60,000 nt of DNA from Liolophura sinensis (lineage: Eukaryota > Mollusca > Polyplacophora > Chitonida > Chitonidae). Both the position numbers and the translations under genes were made by a program. Positions 56,001-58,459 of this stretch are shown here, one piece after another (position 1 is the first letter of the stretch; each line of letters opens with the position of its first letter). Under the pieces are notes generated by a model. That model was not told where the DNA came from, searched no databases, and worked only from the letters and a program-made list of their open reading frames with translations. The stretch covers positions 250,001 through 310,000 of the forward strand of contig NC_088301.1 of the NCBI RefSeq assembly GCF_032854445.1. Reading direction: 5' to 3'.

Positions 56001-58459
56001 CTTCATATCACACTAGAATGTGGCGTAACGCCTCTTTGGCTCTCCACCTCACACTAGAATATGGAATAATGCATCTTTGGCTCTTCATATCACACTAGAA
56101 TGTGGCATAACACCTCTCTGGCTCTTCACCTCACACTAGAATATGGAATAATGCATCTTTGGCTCTTCATATCACACTAGAATGTGGCATAACCCCTCTT
56201 TGGCTCTCCACCTCACACTAGAATATGGAATAATGCATCTTTGGCTCTTCATATCACACTAGAATGTGGCATAACACCTCTTTGGCTCTTCACCTCACAC
56301 TAGAATGTGGCATGACGCCTCTTTGGCTCTTCACCTCACACTAGAATGTGGCATAACGCCTCTTTGGCTCTTCACCTCACACTAGAATGTGGCATAACGC
56401 CTCTTTGTCTCTTCACCTCACACTAGAATGTGACATAACACCTCTTTGGCTCTTCACCTCACACTAGAATGTGACATAACGCCTCTTTGGCTCTTCACAT
56501 CACACTAGAATGTGGCATAACGCCTCTTTGGCTCTTCACATCACACTAGAATGTGACATAACGCCTCTTTGGCTCTTCACATCACACTAGAATGTGGCAT
56601 AACGCCTCTTTGGCTCTTCACCTCACACTAGAATGTGACATAACGCCTCTTTGGCTCTTCACATCACACTAGAATGTGGCATAACGCCTCTTTGGCTCTT
56701 CACTTCACACTAGAATGTGACATAACGCCTCTTTGGCTCTTCACATCACACTAGAATGTGGCATAACGCCTCTTTGGCTCTTCACCTCACACTAGAATGT
56801 GACATAACGCCTCTTTGGCTCTTCACATCACACTAGAATGTGGCATAACGCCTCTTTGGCTCTTCACATCACACTAGAATGTGACATAACGCCTCTTTGG
56901 CTCTTCATATCACACTAGAATGTGGCTCTTCACATCACATTAGAATAACATTTATCAACTAGAATAGTCTAAGCACTCCTGATTCCCCTCCTTCTGTGCA
57001 CCGTGTATTAGGGTAAATTTTCCAACACAGCGTATATCAATGATCTGCATCATTTTAGACATGAGCACGGAAATAAGGTAAAATGTCAGGTGTACACAGG
57101 TATGAGTACAACATCACAAGTATACAGACTAGTTCTCCTGTAAAAAGAAACACCGCTGTCATGCACACATTTTAATAAACTCACTTTTGATTTTGGCTAT
57201 GAGTGTCCCCGAGGCAGAGAAGACGTCTGTGGAGTTGAGAGCCTGGTAGGTTTGGAGGACAGATTTAAGTAAGTTCAGCACTTCCCCAAGTCTCTCATGT
57301 GCCAGTACCCTCACTTCTTCACTGGATTCTGAGCAAACAACAACAAAAACAAAAACAGTGTGACTGAACGCCAACATGCATGTGTCTGGGACAAGCTCCA
57401 ACAGGCTGAACATCATAGCGAATGGTCTTCACCTAGAGCAAAAATCCGTGTTACTGGTGAAGCAAATTGAGACGTGCCTAAATAATAACTTACCCTCCCC
57501 CCACCCCACCCCCCCAATTCACCTCCACCTCACCCCAACCTCAAGATGCCGTCACCACACTCAACAACATACCCTATTTTCGTCCAGAGCTAACTTGCCC
57601 ATTTTCCCTGATTCTGCAAGTTCTATTGCTATGGAATGTAAGCTACAGCACTGTAAGTAATATCTGCCTCTAAACATGCTGAACTAAACAATGATTTTGG
57701 ACGTCCTAACACGGGACCTATACGTGTACACACAGTGAACTCTCCCTAAGATGACATTCACCACAGCCTAATATTCTATTTGCCTTGTATACATGGGAAT
57801 GCCTACATGTAGCTCCTGACATGGACATACATGGATCTCTTGGCAGAGTTATCAACAACCCCATTGGCCTGCCACCAAGAGATATAATATACAGCTGATT
57901 CCAGATCCGGTCTTGTTTCTTTCTTCACTTCCAGGGTTTACCAAAGTGAAGTAAAATAAGAGAAAGTGATCCTTAACAATCTACCCCTCCTCACACTCCC
58001 TATGTCCCATGTTCTTATAACGACATAATCAATAATTATACAACTTCACACTGCACAGAAGCCACCTGTTTCATTGTAAAGTCTCGCCTGTAGTTCATAT
58101 ATATATATCTCCTTTAAACCTGAGTTTCTTTGCAGACATGATGTACATGATAGCATATGGAACTGGGGAGAGCAAAATGATCAGTTTCCAACTGGCTATC
58201 ATACTATCCCAGCAGTACATCATATAAACAAGTCATTGATAACAGACAAGACCACCTCTCTTCCCTGATAAATCCTGTATACATACTTACATATATACAT
58301 ACATATGTAAAATTGCTCGATGCAGGCAAACCCAACTCGTATTGCAAGCAGGCAAAATGCCAGAAAAAAAAATGTATATTTAGATTATGTAATTCAGTTT
58401 TAAACAACAAAAAATAAACATAACCTGTACCTGAATACAGGTTGGGCAGGTTGAAGAGC
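1857..58459 (-). CDS. ARHGAP45-like: Rho GTPase-activating protein, GMIP/ARHGAP29/ARHGAP45 family (spliced, 5' end outside window)
   Basis: Span of one spliced gene; the exons are listed separately. RhoGAP proteins speed GTP hydrolysis by Rho-family GTPases, and this family couples that to an F-BAR domain that binds curved membrane. Seen: 28 exons with AG acceptors and GT donors that join in phase and sum to 891 codons plus stop. Their translation gives the F-BAR helices, a Ser-rich linker and a complete RhoGAP domain, in the order known for GMIP, ARHGAP29 and ARHGAP45. The RhoGAP part has GIYRVSG (arginine finger), NVLKLYLRQLPEPL (conserved Lys) and NNLGIVFGPTLLRP (conserved Asn), so it should be catalytic. 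The C1 zinc finger of the vertebrate relatives was not found. The family assignment is firm. The choice among the three vertebrate paralogues is not, because an invertebrate is likely to have a single orthologue. Start codon and promoter lie right of the window. Confidence 0.93.
2789..2882 (-). CDS. ARHGAP45-like: RhoGAP gene exon: Ser-rich tail
   Basis: 94-nt exon encoding ELGQEFSLPGSASHSNLENQ then SPESTSDVGSD. Acceptor TTTTCAG, donor GTAAGG, phase 0 in and phase 1 out. Ser/Glu-rich and probably disordered. Confidence 0.87.
3671..3731 (-). CDS. ARHGAP45-like: RhoGAP gene exon: tail
   Basis: 61-nt exon encoding TTSKAAVESVFRDNPSNDHK, between GTTAAAG and GTATGC. Phase 2 in, phase 0 out. The other two frames do not join both neighbours. 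Confidence 0.84.
4274..4316 (-). CDS. ARHGAP45-like: RhoGAP gene exon: 43-bp acidic tail exon
   Basis: 43-nt exon between TTTATTACAG and GTAAGG encoding EGTEEGHHQEVVV. It was found because the neighbours are out of phase (1 out of 4957, 2 into 3731). A length of 3n+1 is required, and this segment provides it with good splice sites. Confidence 0.82.
4957..5044 (-). CDS. ARHGAP45-like: RhoGAP gene exon: acidic tail start
   Basis: 88-nt exon beginning EIFGSDKDLEGG and ending STLTEEELAAG. The EIFG just after the RhoGAP domain resembles the EQIFG found at the same place in GMIP. Phase 0 in, phase 1 out. Donor GTAAAC. Confidence 0.9.
5493..5574 (-). CDS. ARHGAP45-like: RhoGAP gene exon: end of RhoGAP domain
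   Basis: 82-nt exon with LTSLVDTPHQTHMVELLIDS, the last RhoGAP helix (H-Q-x-x-x-V-E-x-L-I). Phase 2 in, phase 0 out. Acceptor CTCCCCCAG. Confidence 0.94.
5967..6047 (-). CDS. ARHGAP45-like: RhoGAP gene exon: NNLGIVFGPTLLRP motif
   Basis: 81-nt exon encoding MAGNVEINQMSTNNLGIVFG then PTLLRP. The second Asn of NNLG is the conserved RhoGAP residue that contacts the GTPase. Acceptor TTTGACAG, donor GTAAGC, phase 2 both sides. Confidence 0.97.
6299..6360 (+). mobile_element. 62-bp truncated retroposon (SINE/LINE tail) with 10-bp target-site duplication
   Basis: Insert containing ATATGGCTGAAATATTGCC and GATGTGGCGTTAAGCC with an (ATTC)n tail. It is flanked by CTGATCCAAT at 6289-6298 and 6361-6370. 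This tail sequence is one I associate with molluscan retroposons. The match of flanks shows target-primed insertion of a severely 5'-truncated copy. Confidence 0.8.
6609..6727 (-). CDS. ARHGAP45-like: RhoGAP gene exon: RhoGAP middle helices
   Basis: 119-nt exon containing VERLRGMAKRLPKSNYKTSA then a helix ending LHLKR. The LP-x-x-N-Y-x-T-x-x-x-L-x-x-H-L pattern is diagnostic of RhoGAP. Phase 0 in, phase 2 out. Confidence 0.96.
7681..7737 (-). CDS. ARHGAP45-like: RhoGAP gene exon: LPEPL motif
   Basis: 57-nt exon encoding LPEPLLTFRLYPDFIRIAK, the classic RhoGAP helix after the conserved Lys. Acceptor ATTTCAG, donor GTAAGA, phase 0. Confidence 0.96.
8224..9891. repeat. Tandem array, 61-62-bp unit, about 27 copies
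   Basis: Unit: GATTATTTACAGAACTCTCC, then GAATCAGGCAAAATG and ATCATTATCATGGGGG. Copies differ by a few substitutions and by a 4G/5G change that alters unit length. The main variant has no stop codon in any forward frame, which creates 200-461-codon open frames that are not genes. It lies in the RhoGAP intron, ending about 90 bp downstream of the 9988 donor. Confidence 0.98.
9988..10125 (-). CDS. ARHGAP45-like: RhoGAP gene exon: arginine finger
   Basis: 138-nt exon opening GIYRVSGVKSKVENLCLKF. The Arg of GIYR (codon 10114-10116) is the catalytic arginine finger that enters the Rho active site. It ends PNVISNVLKLYLRQ, which carries the conserved Lys that steadies the finger loop. Phase 0. Donor GTGAGC. 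Confidence 0.97.
10406..10534 (-). CDS. ARHGAP45-like: RhoGAP gene exon: start of RhoGAP domain
   Basis: 129-nt exon beginning RLGNRRNTFGVDFSEQVKQT and ending CLEEIEKRGMDIR. F-G-V-D-F opens the RhoGAP domain of this family. V-P-x-I-I-x-x-C-x-x-E-I-E-x-R is its first helix. Acceptor TTGAAG, donor GTGAGT, phase 0 both sides. Confidence 0.95.
10535..10952. other. Intron where C1-domain exons would be expected; none seen
   Basis: The minus strand of this 418-bp intron has no CxxC codon spacing in an open context. The only splice-bounded piece is an 11-nt segment (10760-10770) that would break the frame. Confidence 0.6.
10953..11047 (-). CDS. ARHGAP45-like: RhoGAP gene exon: Gly/Arg-rich linker where a C1 domain would be expected
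   Basis: 95-nt exon encoding IGQSVEMLVGQGRKTIGGRG then a short tail ending FQGICS. Phase 1 in (matching the 17.6-kb exon) and phase 0 out (matching the 10.4-kb exon), so the joins are frame-consistent. It has one Cys and no CxxC, so it is not a C1 zinc finger. Confidence 0.8.
11409..17598. repeat. Giant tandem array, 52-bp unit, about 119 copies (6.2 kb)
   Basis: Unit: ACAACAGCTGCTCTACAGCG, then TGGTCACGCGC and TTAACATTACACTCAGTATGG. Variants at the TCAC(GCGC/CCTC/GCAC/ACGC) site and ACTCAG/ACTCCG/AGTCAG site form ordered patterns. The block starting at 11791 recurs at 12779, exactly 988 bp (19 units) later, with matching rare variants (for example TTACGCTCAG at 12121 and 13109) for about 800 bp. 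Each unit holds GCGTG-GT-CACGC, a short inverted repeat. The array fills the intron between the 17641 and 10953 exons and starts about 40 bp from the former's donor. Confidence 0.98.
17641..17808 (-). CDS. ARHGAP45-like: RhoGAP gene exon: Ser-rich linker with GSDxDS motif
   Basis: 168-nt exon between AACCCAG and GTCAGT. It encodes HGSDTDSASS, then SMDNSPSASPRGGG, then an acidic stretch (DQPDDDGEDRLNDSG). The GSD-x-DS ... SP-x-SP-x-G order resembles the linker before the C1 domain in vertebrate GMIP, as far as I recall it. Phase 1 both sides. The 6.2 kb array starts about 40 bp downstream of its donor. Confidence 0.9.
18113..18870. repeat. Tandem array, 23-bp unit, degenerate, about 32 copies
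   Basis: Unit: CCAAATATGTCACAATTGGC with AGG. The left third is homogeneous. Rightward the CAATTGG part drifts to CAGTGGG and CGGTGGG. Located in the intron between exons 19523 and 17808. Confidence 0.95.
19153..19201 (-). mobile_element. SINE-tail fragment (short)
   Basis: TATTTATTTACTTGATTGG then CTCAAGAATATTTCACTTGG. This matches the end of the SINE at 31868-32132 in reverse, lacking the GTGTTTTACGCC part. Confidence 0.65.
19523..19629 (-). CDS. ARHGAP45-like: RhoGAP gene exon: Ser/Gln-rich linker
   Basis: 107-nt exon between ATTACAG and GTGAAT. It encodes a low-complexity Ser, Gln and Gly-rich stretch including SNGSGGSEQASQESSPQSSP. Phase 2 in, phase 1 out. Probably disordered. Confidence 0.87.
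19931..20030. mobile_element. Partial MITE (same family as 44760-44951 and 52394-52608)
   Basis: TACTGCAATTCTTCAACC at the start, then TTATTCTGAAG and ACTGATAAAATGATAC in the same order as the copy at 52394. The far inverted repeat was not found. Confidence 0.55.
20102..20235 (-). CDS. ARHGAP45-like: RhoGAP gene exon: F-BAR C-terminal end
   Basis: 134-nt exon beginning YQTLCETSHDYEPGSQYAEF and ending FTFEPYIVD plus two bases. The LC-x(6)-Y-E-P-G-x-x-Y-x-x-F-V pattern closes the F-BAR domain in GMIP and ARHGAP45. Phase 0 in, phase 2 out. Confidence 0.94.
20370..20426 (-). CDS. ARHGAP45-like: RhoGAP gene exon: F-BAR
   Basis: 57-nt exon between GTTTCAG and GTAAGG, encoding VTMDYFQLQIAVSAPVPVQ. 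Phase 0. It matches the family segment where a helix (YF-x-x-x-x) is followed by a small-residue and Pro stretch. Confidence 0.9.
20655..21322. repeat. Tandem array, 35-bp unit, about 18 copies
   Basis: Unit: ATGGCATGAGGACACCGAGG then GCAATGGCCAGCATT, with many point variants. It ends about 16 bp from the donor of the 21344 exon and fills the intron to the 20370 exon. Confidence 0.96.
21344..21403 (-). CDS. ARHGAP45-like: RhoGAP gene exon: F-BAR helix
   Basis: 60-nt exon encoding KVVLAKLQEEISLSDEMMKK, between GATTCAG and GTGGGT. Phase 0. The donor sits about 16 bp from the edge of the 35-bp tandem array at 20.66-21.32 kb. Confidence 0.9.
21807..21884 (-). CDS. ARHGAP45-like: RhoGAP gene exon: F-BAR helix
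   Basis: 78-nt exon between GTTTCAG and GTAAGG, encoding AAEAETTYKACVAEANIRQE then EMAKVK. F-BAR pattern A-E-A-x-x-x-Y-x-x-C-V-x-E-A-N. Phase 0 both sides. Confidence 0.94.
22491..22670 (-). CDS. ARHGAP45-like: RhoGAP gene exon: F-BAR long helix
   Basis: 180-nt exon, the longest internal one. It encodes HDAVTNLRKAKSMYIQRHQE followed by a charged helix ending RKRLEEDALHR. The KAKxxYxQRxxE pattern is the F-BAR signature that identified the family. Acceptor TTTGATAG, donor GTAGGG, phase 0 both sides. Confidence 0.95.
22850..22945. repeat. Short tandem repeat, CCAGCCAGGGAACCAGCAGG type
   Basis: About three copies of a 36-bp unit built of CCAGCCAGGC/GGAACC motifs. It gives a Gln/Pro/Asn-rich open frame that is not a gene. 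Confidence 0.85.
23037..23525. repeat. Tandem array, 41-bp unit, about 12 copies
   Basis: Unit: CCTCATAGGTTAAGGGTCTG then ACTGTTGGATAGTACACACAG. Some copies have GGTTAGGGGTCCG. In the intron between exons 24397 and 22670. Confidence 0.96.
23944..24092. repeat. 70-bp tandem duplication
   Basis: Two copies, 70 bp apart, of ATAAATTGCTTTCAGTAAAT followed by TCAGGAAGTT and AAGGAAGAATTGATG. Confidence 0.9.
24128..24245 (-). mobile_element. SINE-tail fragment
   Basis: TTGATTGGTGTTTTACGCCG, then CAAGAATATTTCACTTATA and ATTATGGTGGGAAGAAAC. Reverse copy of the 3' half of the SINE at 31868-32132, head missing. Confidence 0.88.
24397..24477 (-). CDS. ARHGAP45-like: RhoGAP gene exon: F-BAR central helix
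   Basis: 81-nt exon between ATTTCAG and GTAAGC, encoding PMNARRAEHDKVRKILKEVW then NRENKKM. Charged amphipathic helix typical of F-BAR (P-x-x-x-x-R-x-E-x-x-K-x-R-K). Phase 0 both sides. Confidence 0.92.
24775..26391. mobile_element. Possible 1.6-kb non-autonomous DNA transposon
   Basis: Left end CGTTGACTTTTTCGACCAGC and, reversed, right end CATTGACCTTTTCGACCTGC form imperfect terminal inverted repeats (about 18 of 22). No transposase was recognised inside and no clear target duplication. The inside carries a poly-C run near 25794 and two small open frames of no known similarity. Confidence 0.45.
26416..26572 (-). mobile_element. SINE-tail fragment, longer copy
   Basis: TTTATTGGTGTTTTACGCCA, then CAAGAATATTTCACTTTTA, CACCATTATGGTGGGAGGAA and GCTGACAGACCTTCC. 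The reverse of the SINE body at 31868-32132; the tRNA-like head is absent. Confidence 0.88.
26741..26806 (-). CDS. ARHGAP45-like: RhoGAP gene exon: F-BAR
   Basis: 66-nt exon between CCTCCTCAG and GTTAGT, encoding DLEYASTSQATCTLLHGQKF and VE. Phase 0 both sides. It corresponds to the F-BAR segment where vertebrate proteins have a QKF/QTF helix followed by Pro-Leu. Confidence 0.87.
26893..27069. mobile_element. 177-bp MITE with 29-bp inverted ends
   Basis: Left end AGGGATACAGAATCAATTCT, continuing GATTGGCTG. The right end reversed is AGGGATACAGAATTGATCCT, continuing GATTGGCTG. Flanks are TTAA on the left and TCAA on the right, suggesting a TTAA target duplication of piggyBac type. It lies about 90 bp upstream of the acceptor of the 26741 exon. 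Confidence 0.8.
27391..27435 (-). CDS. ARHGAP45-like: RhoGAP gene exon: F-BAR, short exon
   Basis: 45-nt exon between TTTCCACAG and GTATGT, encoding GFLPLQSVYCTSLSQ. Phase 0 both sides. The F-BAR family has a PLQ-x-Y segment here. It follows a 12.8 kb intron holding the gypsy element and the 28-kb MITE. Confidence 0.85.
27780..29060. repeat. Dispersed repeat unit in about two copies, split by a MITE
   Basis: The copy at about 27860-27986 and the copy at 28874-29045 share ACAAATGTGAGTCG, AAAAATTAAAACT and GTTGGAGT. The second also shows TTTTAGCCCGGACGCG followed by a GACA microsatellite (29060-29080). The first copy is interrupted by the MITE at 27989-28871. Confidence 0.75.
27989..28871. mobile_element. 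883-bp MITE with 23-bp inverted ends and TA duplication
   Basis: The left end CTGTAAATGCCTTTTTATTC and the reversed right end CTGTAAATGCATTTTTATTC match 22 of 23 bases, including the following GC(G/A) region. TA flanks it at 27987-27988 and 28872-28873. The empty site is visible in the sister repeat copy (GTTGGAGTTTTAGCCC, about 29025), which confirms the boundaries. TA targeting suggests Tc1/mariner-type mobilisation. No transposase inside. Confidence 0.82.
29369..29442 (-). mobile_element. tRNA-like sequence (tRNA pseudogene or SINE head)
   Basis: The 74-nt minus-strand segment starts ACTGG and ends CCAGT (5-bp end stem). An A-box-like TAGCTGAGTTTG and a B-box-like GGTTAGAGCCT are correctly spaced. 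The anticodon stem does not form properly, so it is unlikely to be a working tRNA gene. Confidence 0.5.
29443..30340. other. Intron; possible 3' LTR of the gypsy element
   Basis: After the pol stop, the minus strand has a purine-rich AAAGGCAGAGGAA followed by TGTAATATTGTG (about 30066-30090). This arrangement is expected for a polypurine tract and LTR start. No matching copy was found beyond 36056, so the LTR is not proven. Confidence 0.3.
30341..30840 (-). pseudogene. gypsy integrase C-terminal part and end of pol
   Basis: Minus-strand pieces: TGLSPVEIVMNRRLKSRLD (integrase C-terminal motif, about 30770-30840) and RRSPSRVRGPPSYLKDHVQ ending in a stop at 30341-30343. The two pieces are linked by sequence with in-frame stops. 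Confidence 0.8.
30890..31345 (-). pseudogene. gypsy integrase catalytic core, broken
   Basis: Minus-strand pieces HIDYWRPYMGKMFLLAID (first Asp of the DDE triad region) and LPDQIVSDNGTN (second Asp) are recognisable, with stops between and after. This is the core that would join element DNA to the genome. It is not functional here. Confidence 0.82.
31331..31600 (-). pseudogene. gypsy integrase zinc-binding region, tandemly duplicated (130 bp)
   Basis: VIVPPQGCQQMIQELHVTHP then SYVWWP, the HHCC-type region before the integrase core. A 130-bp unit (31331-31460) is repeated at 31461-31590 with a few changes, so the motif occurs twice in different frames. Confidence 0.82.
31868..32132 (+). mobile_element. 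Complete tRNA-derived SINE with 13-bp target-site duplication
   Basis: The head carries an exact A box (TGGCTCAGTCGG, about 31879) and B box (GAGTTCAAGTCC, about 31948). The body ends GTGAAATATTCTTGAGTACG and CGTAAAACACCAATC, then about 21 A. CATTTGACTTACT flanks it at 31855-31867 and 32133-32145. It inserted into gypsy pol between RNase H and integrase, so it is younger than that element. Shorter copies of its body lie at 1.6, 19.2, 24.1 and 26.4 kb. Confidence 0.93.
32184..32567 (-). pseudogene. gypsy RNase H domain with an in-frame 21-bp repeat expansion
   Basis: Minus-strand open frame with LDCDASPCGIGAILSH, GYSQLEKEALAIVFGVKKFH and TIMSDHKPF, the RNase H domain that follows reverse transcriptase in Ty3/gypsy pol. 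Between the first two motifs a 7-residue unit (ILSHIGT-like) is repeated about four times by a 21-bp tandem repeat at 32404-32486. Confidence 0.88.
32613..32888 (-). pseudogene. gypsy reverse transcriptase C-terminal part
   Basis: KDKCFFMVNEVVFLGHEIS and SYLGLLNYYSKFLKN are the end of the palm/thumb region of gypsy reverse transcriptase. The YxDD active-site segment is not intact in this frame. Confidence 0.88.
33088..33297 (-). pseudogene. gypsy reverse transcriptase N-terminal fragment
   Basis: Ends with LYATLGDGQKFTKLDLSQVY, the first conserved block of the reverse transcriptase with its catalytic Asp. It overlaps the gag fragment in another frame. The protease expected between them is absent, so a deletion is inferred. 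Confidence 0.82.
33290..33610 (-). pseudogene. gypsy gag, C-terminal half
   Basis: SEHCDFRRSLDQMLRDRLIC then VKDDRIQRRLL and AAAMELAAGHTRDLQ. This is the capsid-end motif of gypsy gag (LRDRLxxGxxDxxIQRRLL). No zinc knuckle seen. Its N-terminal partner lies 2.1 kb away beyond the minisatellite. Confidence 0.85.
33610..35700. repeat. Minisatellite, 51-54-bp unit, about 39 copies, inside gag
   Basis: Unit: CTCTGAATGCACGCTGACGG, then CTGGAGGTCATTG, TAATCACCAA and CGCTTAT. Variants are TTGTTGTAATC, TCACTGTAATC and TGTAATC. Groups of 4-5 units (267, 215 bp) recur at 33832-34621, giving higher-order structure. On the minus strand the unit reads DLQPSACVQR, which is also how the gag fragment at 35690-36053 ends. 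Confidence 0.95.
35690..36053 (-). pseudogene. gypsy gag, N-terminal half
   Basis: Open frame starting near 36053 with SWTECIERLEHYFIANDIGD and LLSVCGGRTYKLIRNLVAPE, the gag capsid motifs (W-x-x-x-x-E-R-L-E-x-Y-F). It runs directly into the minisatellite. Confidence 0.88.
36057..36769. other. Intron, no feature recognised
   Basis: AT-rich. A 5' LTR of the gypsy element would be expected here, but I could not match it to sequence below 30340. Confidence 0.4.
36770..37146. repeat. Tandem array, 96-bp unit, about 4 copies
   Basis: Unit: TGTAAATTATGCTGAGTCTC, then CACAATATTCCATGCAC and GATAATCGGGTTTCTAAGGC. The length is a multiple of three, so a 32-residue repeat (MYKGAWNIVSHCMKQ...) stays open on the minus strand. 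No sign that it is coding. Confidence 0.95.
37147..38123. other. Intron, no feature recognised
   Basis: No exon with usable splice sites and phase, and no repeat. The open frame at 37582-37857 has no recognised similarity. Confidence 0.45.
38124..40195. repeat. Tandem array, 77-bp unit, about 26 copies
   Basis: Unit: CTAAATTTAGCTTATTGCTG, then ATACAGTGTGTGACAAGTCC, TTTTCAGCCTAGTCC and CTGCCCTTTTGGAATT. Highly homogeneous. The right end is about 15 bp from the donor of the 40217 exon. Confidence 0.97.
40217..40281 (-). CDS. ARHGAP45-like: RhoGAP gene exon: F-BAR helix
   Basis: 65-nt exon between CATTTCAG and GTGAGT. With its split first codon it encodes ESDYAKNLTRLAQSMKQPL, matching the F-BAR motif EYAKxLxxLA. 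Phase 1 in, phase 0 out. Its donor lies about 15 bp from the end of the 77-bp tandem array at 38.1-40.2 kb. Confidence 0.92.
40711..40848 (-). CDS. ARHGAP45-like: RhoGAP gene exon: start of F-BAR domain
   Basis: 138-nt exon whose product includes MILAQLEAGVDLALQRAK and SKYAKDVVSYIERK. This is the first F-BAR helix pattern of the family (VxxxLxxLExGVxxAL then KYxKDVxSYIEK). Phase 1 in and out. Two acceptors 12 nt apart keep the frame: GTACAG at 40849 and CTGCAG before 40836. They would add or drop four residues. Confidence 0.92.
40849..41876. other. F-BAR intron, no feature recognised
   Basis: AT-rich intron between exons 41877 and 40848 with several A or T runs. No repeats or exons seen. Confidence 0.45.
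41877..41934 (-). CDS. ARHGAP45-like: RhoGAP gene exon: short linker before F-BAR
   Basis: 58-nt exon between TATTTCAG and GTAAGT, encoding SCDNLASVPGELTEGEFKQ plus one base of a Gly codon. Phase 0 in, phase 1 out. It follows an 11.5 kb intron. Confidence 0.85.
41935..44759. other. Part of the 11.5-kb intron; small repeats only
   Basis: Contains a 45-bp duplication (43468-43557: CTTTATATATGATATTTCAG, CTGAAGTTTAGCATTTTTCAA). With the following 35 bp it resembles one end of the MITE at 49531-49743 in reverse. A poly-C run stands near 43778. No genes. Confidence 0.5.
44760..44951. mobile_element. 192-bp MITE (TACTGTAATTC family)
   Basis: The left end TACTGTAATTCTCCAAACTT and the reversed right end TACCCAAATTCCTCCAGCTT are imperfect inverted repeats. 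The inside (GATAAAATTATA, CATCCAACCAAT) aligns with the copy at 52394-52608. Confidence 0.7.
45407..45870. repeat. Tandem array, 32-bp unit, about 14 copies
   Basis: Unit: TATAATATACACTGTGGCAA then GTGTCTACATGT. Several point and length variants. Confidence 0.95.
46230..46520. repeat. Degenerate tandem repeat, about 4 copies
   Basis: Repeated blocks AAGGTAGCTGGTGAAACTGA and ACAGGTAACCCCAC, spaced 60-75 bp. Confidence 0.7.
46521..48789. other. Intron, no feature recognised
   Basis: No exon fitting the phase 0/phase 0 gap between exons 53423 and 41934 was seen, and no repeats. Open frames at 47081-47380 and 47670-48002 lack similarity and splice context. Confidence 0.45.
48790..49325. repeat. 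Tandem array, 59-bp unit, about 9 copies, carrying repeated splice-site-like motifs
   Basis: Plus unit: CTCTGTAATGCCCTCCCTCA, then GTCCGTTTCTCTGTAG and TTTTTGACCACCTACC. On the minus strand most copies read CATTACAG-AGCTGAAAAG-GTAGGT. That is an acceptor-like AG, 10 nt, and a strong 5' splice consensus. The outer copies (48790, 49260) are more diverged. Confidence 0.95.
49531..49743. mobile_element. 213-bp MITE with inverted ends
   Basis: The left end ATTACAGTATTTCACCTAAA and the reversed right end ATTACTCTATTTCACTTAAA form inverted repeats. Related fragments lie at 7560-7642 and 43475-43592. No coding capacity. Confidence 0.65.
49744..50559. other. Intron, no feature recognised
   Basis: Unique-looking AT-rich intron. 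The open frame at 49936-50205 is not supported by splicing or similarity. Confidence 0.4.
50560..51085. repeat. Tandem repeat, about 144-bp unit, 3-4 copies
   Basis: AAGCTTACG starts units at 50678, 50821 and 50965. Shared blocks are TGCTGAGCTGATTACCCTAC, CACTGACCTATTGATGACAA and ATTCAGCCAATTCTA. A shortened copy precedes them at about 50570. Confidence 0.92.
52100..52210. repeat. Short tandem repeat, ACCAGGGAGTACCAGC
   Basis: About seven degenerate 15-17-bp units of ACCAGGGAGTACCAGC. Confidence 0.85.
52394..52608. mobile_element. 215-bp MITE (TACTGTAATTC family)
   Basis: The left end TACTGTAATTCTTCAACTTT and the reversed right end TACCCTTATTCCTCAACCTT are inverted repeats. Internal similarity to 44760-44951 and 19931-20030. 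TA at both ends may be the target duplication. Confidence 0.72.
53423..53483 (-). CDS. ARHGAP45-like: RhoGAP gene exon: linker before F-BAR
   Basis: 61-nt exon between GTCCACAG and GTAGGT, encoding VSEYLMGDTEVPEEGDVKTK. Phase 2 in, phase 0 out. A 33-bp tandem array begins about a dozen bases upstream of its AG, so the branch-point and pyrimidine region must be array sequence. Confidence 0.85.
53497..54375. repeat. Tandem array, 33-bp unit, about 27 copies, abutting a 3' splice site
   Basis: Unit: AAATGACTCCAGAGAAGATG then ACAAAACATGGGC. The length of 11 codons keeps frames open on both strands (up to 317 codons), but the array is intronic. The last unit forms the region just before the AG of the 53423 exon. 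Confidence 0.97.
54899..54983 (-). CDS. ARHGAP45-like: RhoGAP gene exon: acidic helical segment
   Basis: 85-nt exon encoding a glutamate-rich start (YEEEVEEEKRQL) then CDAIDQLALAFSS. Enters in phase 1 and leaves in phase 2, joining both neighbours. Its acceptor (CCTGTGTATAG) lies at the very edge of the 96-bp tandem array at 54.98-55.67 kb, whose units repeat this acceptor and the first exon bases. Confidence 0.88.
54978..55672. repeat. Tandem array, 96-bp unit made of three 32-bp parts, overlapping a 3' splice site
   Basis: Unit: GGTGGCTATAATCTGTAAAC, then ACACATGGTTATTATCTCAC and GTGGTTATAATTTGTACAC with AGGATAAACAACA. The three parts are diverged copies of one about 32-bp sequence. On the minus strand six near-identical units carry TTTACAG-ATTATAGCC, like the real acceptor of the 54899 exon (GTATAG-ATTATAGCT). 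Both strands stay open because 96 is a multiple of three. Confidence 0.97.
55725..56945. repeat. Tandem array, 41-bp unit, about 30 copies
   Basis: Unit: GGCATAACGCCTCTTTGGCT then CTTCACCTCACACTAGAATGT. The left part alternates two variants (GGAATAATGC and GGCATAACGC), so an 82-bp dimer is repeated at about 55880-56270. The right part alternates GTGGCAT and GTGACAT copies. Confidence 0.97.
57185..57328 (-). CDS. ARHGAP45-like: RhoGAP gene exon: N-terminal helical region
   Basis: 144-nt exon between TTTGCTCAG and GTGAGT. It encodes a helical segment with ERLGEVLNLLKSVL and YQALNSTDVFSASG. This resembles the stretch before the F-BAR domain in GMIP/ARHGAP45, where a short helix ending near LNS is followed by a small-residue stretch. 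Starts with two bases of a split codon and ends in phase 1. It is the most upstream exon I am sure of. Confidence 0.85.
57329..58430. other. Intron, no feature recognised
   Basis: Intron between the tentative 58431 exon and the 57185 exon. It holds a C-rich stretch near 57495-57540 and a short AT run near 58100. Confidence 0.4.
58431..58459 (-). CDS. ARHGAP45-like: Tentative 29-bp exon, N-terminal region of the RhoGAP gene
   Basis: Minus strand reads CCCCTTTTAG before and GTACAG after a 29-nt segment encoding LFNLPNLYS. It ends in phase 1 with G, which joins to the AA that opens the next exon to give Glu. The acceptor has a good pyrimidine tract. The segment is short and has no domain signature, so it rests on splice consensus and phase only. 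Confidence 0.45.
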